Source: Thiomicrorhabdus sediminis (GTDB lineage: Bacteria; Pseudomonadota; Gammaproteobacteria; Thiomicrospirales; Thiomicrospiraceae). Taken from it: a stretch of 64,000 nucleotides of DNA. Positions 62,866-64,000 of the stretch are shown in pieces. The notes beneath the pieces were generated by a model. The model worked only from the letters and a program-made list of their open reading frames with translations. It was not told the DNA's origin and ran no database searches. Position numbers and translations under genes: made by a program. Every line of letters starts with the position of its first letter. The stretch's first letter is position 1. Location: contig NZ_CP040602.1 of NCBI RefSeq assembly GCF_005885815.1, forward strand, positions 511,630 to 575,629, given 5' to 3'.

Positions 62866-64000
62866 ATGGGTAACTCTTTTAAAGCAACCAAGCGTGAAAA
62901 ATCTTATGTAGTTAACGTGTTGTTAATTATGTCGGTGGCGGCTGCTTTGTTGGCTGTGGAAATTTTGTATGTGCGCCCTAGCATTAATCAAGCAAGTGGT
63001 GTGCTTGAGTGGTTGCTTCCGGTTGTATTGTCTTTGTCATTAATTATTTTCGCTCGCGTTTATCATCATCACGTTTCTTCTCAGCGAGAGCTAACCAAAT
63101 TATTTAAAGCGGTAATTGATTCTTCCCTTGAGTTTACCTATGTCCGAGATGAGTCAGGCCGCTATAGCTATGTGTCACCGGCTGTAGAGCGTATTACCGG
63201 TTATTCACCGGATGAATTCTGTGAAAAGATTGATTTCATGTCGGATATCGTCCATTGGGAAGATGTGCTCAAATGGCAAAATTACCTTAAACAACAAGAT
63301 GGCAAGTTTGATACCCGTGGTATTGAATTTCGCATTATCAGTAAATCCGGCCAGATTCGTTGGCTGGAACATTTCCGTGGCCCGATCAATAGCGATGATG
63401 GCAAGTACCTCGGTATGCGCGCCATTAATATCGATATTACCGAGCGTAAAACGGCAGAAATCGAAACCAGAAAAAAAGGCTTTTATGACGCCTTAACCGG
63501 ACTGCCGAACCGTAAATATTTGACTCAGTATATTAATCGCAGTATCGAGCGCACCGAATTGAAGAATGCGGAATCCGAATTTGCGGTTATTTTTATCGAT
63601 CTTAACCGTTTTCAGTTTGTGAATGATGCGCACGGCCATTCAATCGGAGATGCCTTGTTGGAAGCGGTGGCTAAGCGCTTTAAGACAAACTGTTTAGATA
63701 AAAACAAAGCGATGATCACCCGTTTTGGCGGTGATGAATTTGTGGTCGTCAGTCGTCGTAATACTTCGGATGAATCGATTAAAACCTGTGTGTCTTATAT
63801 GAATGAGTTATTAGAGACGCCTTTTGAAATTGAAGGGCTGCATTTGAGCATTGCCGCCAGCGCCGGTGTGGCGGTTTACCCACGTGATGGAGTAAGTGCT
63901 GAAACCTTGATTAAAAATGCCGATGCAGCCATGTACAAGGCGAAAAAACAGGGCATCAATATGGCGCTGTTCTCCCACGAGATGACGCAGCATGCCACCG
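62866..64000 (+). CDS. PAS-GGDEF diguanylate cyclase (3' end outside window)
   Basis: The frame opens at ATG 62866 and is still open at the right edge (378 codons). Two membrane helices lie near residues 15-36 and 47-65. A PAS-PAC domain follows (KAVIDSSLEFTYVRDESGRY, YSYVSPAVERITGYSP, and IRWLEHFRGP...INIDITERKTAE). A GGDEF domain starts at YDALTGLPNRKYL with the signature RFGGDEFVVVS intact, and ends around AAMYKAKKQGINMALFS. After it the sequence continues (HEMTQHAT), as in many GGDEF-EAL proteins, so an EAL domain may follow outside the window. It should make or control c-di-GMP, a usual regulator of exopolysaccharide and pili. Confidence 0.92.
   Translation, partial: MGNSFKATKREKSYVVNVLLIMSVAAALLAVEILYVRPSINQASGVLEWLLPVVLSLSLIIFARVYHHHVSSQRELTKLFKAVIDSSLEFTYVRDESGRYSYVSPAVERITGYSPDEFCEKIDFMSDIVHWEDVLKWQNYLKQQDGKFDTRGIEFRIISKSGQIRWLEHFRGPINSDDGKYLGMRAINIDITERKTAEIETRKKGFYDALTGLPNRKYLTQYINRSIERTELKNAESEFAVIFIDLNRFQFVNDAHGHSIGDALLEAVAKRFKTNCLDKNKAMITRFGGDEFVVVSRRNTSDESIKTCVSYMNELLETPFEIEGLHLSIAASAGVAVYPRDGVSAETLIKNADAAMYKAKKQGINMALFSHEMTQHAT

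Overview
The window reads as a chromosome segment of a gammaproteobacterium. It carries pilT/pilU, holC-pepA, lptF/lptG, a YjbEFGH-type secretion set, a ManB/CpsG-type phosphomannomutase and a comEA-like gene beside a periplasmic ATP-dependent DNA ligase. This mix and the moderate-to-low GC fit the Thiomicrospira/Hydrogenovibrio/Thiomicrorhabdus neighbourhood, but that placement is inference from gene content, not a phylogenetic result.

Positions 1-31.9 kb form a large surface-polysaccharide locus. It opens with AT-rich glycosyltransferases and a Wzy-type polymerase (1-4.2 kb). A WcaJ-type initiating transferase (minus strand) follows, divergent from a long multi-SLBB export protein and a Wzz-type chain-length protein (4.3-9.4 kb), then a complete yjbEFGH/gfcABCD-like set (9.7-13.6 kb), galE, a decayed scar with an rmlA remnant, and rmlC-rmlD-rmlB-rmlA (15.6-19.1 kb). 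Next is a tightly overlapping cassette that probably makes a dTDP-3-(acyl)amino-3,6-dideoxyhexose: FdtA-like ketoisomerase, PglD-like acyltransferase, beta-propeller protein, FemAB/GNAT-like protein and FdtB-like aminotransferase (19.1-23.1 kb). A Wzx flippase, two glycosyltransferases and an epimerase follow. The locus ends with pglC-pglD-pglE-pglF-like genes that should make and load a UDP-diNAcBac-type sugar, closed by a strong terminator at 31.88-31.92 kb.

Positions 31.9-54.9 kb are mostly housekeeping: comEA-like and ligase genes (DNA uptake), an aspC-like aminotransferase, uvrB, an L,D-transpeptidase with an NTF2-like partner, an M14 carboxypeptidase, pilU and pilT, holC-pepA, lptF-lptG, then a sugar-nucleotide precursor block (galU, pgi, ugd, manB, all minus strand) that would feed the polysaccharide locus. 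A Cache-PAS sensor protein and a cation diffusion facilitator complete this part.

At 55.2-58.4 kb a very small integrated element sits in the 3' half of a tRNA-Asn gene. It has an exact 47-bp att repeat at both ends (55219-55265 and 58341-58387), a tyrosine integrase, a strongly structured non-coding stretch and one cargo gene encoding a 523-residue protein with a DUF4365/PD-(D/E)XK-like N-terminus. This is the best candidate in the window for an undescribed, possibly defensive, system.

The remaining 5.6 kb hold an orphan histidine kinase, a small four-helix membrane protein, a split membrane/spermidine-synthase-like pair, tRNA-Val(GAC), tRNA-Leu(CAA) and the 5' part of a PAS-GGDEF protein that runs off the end.
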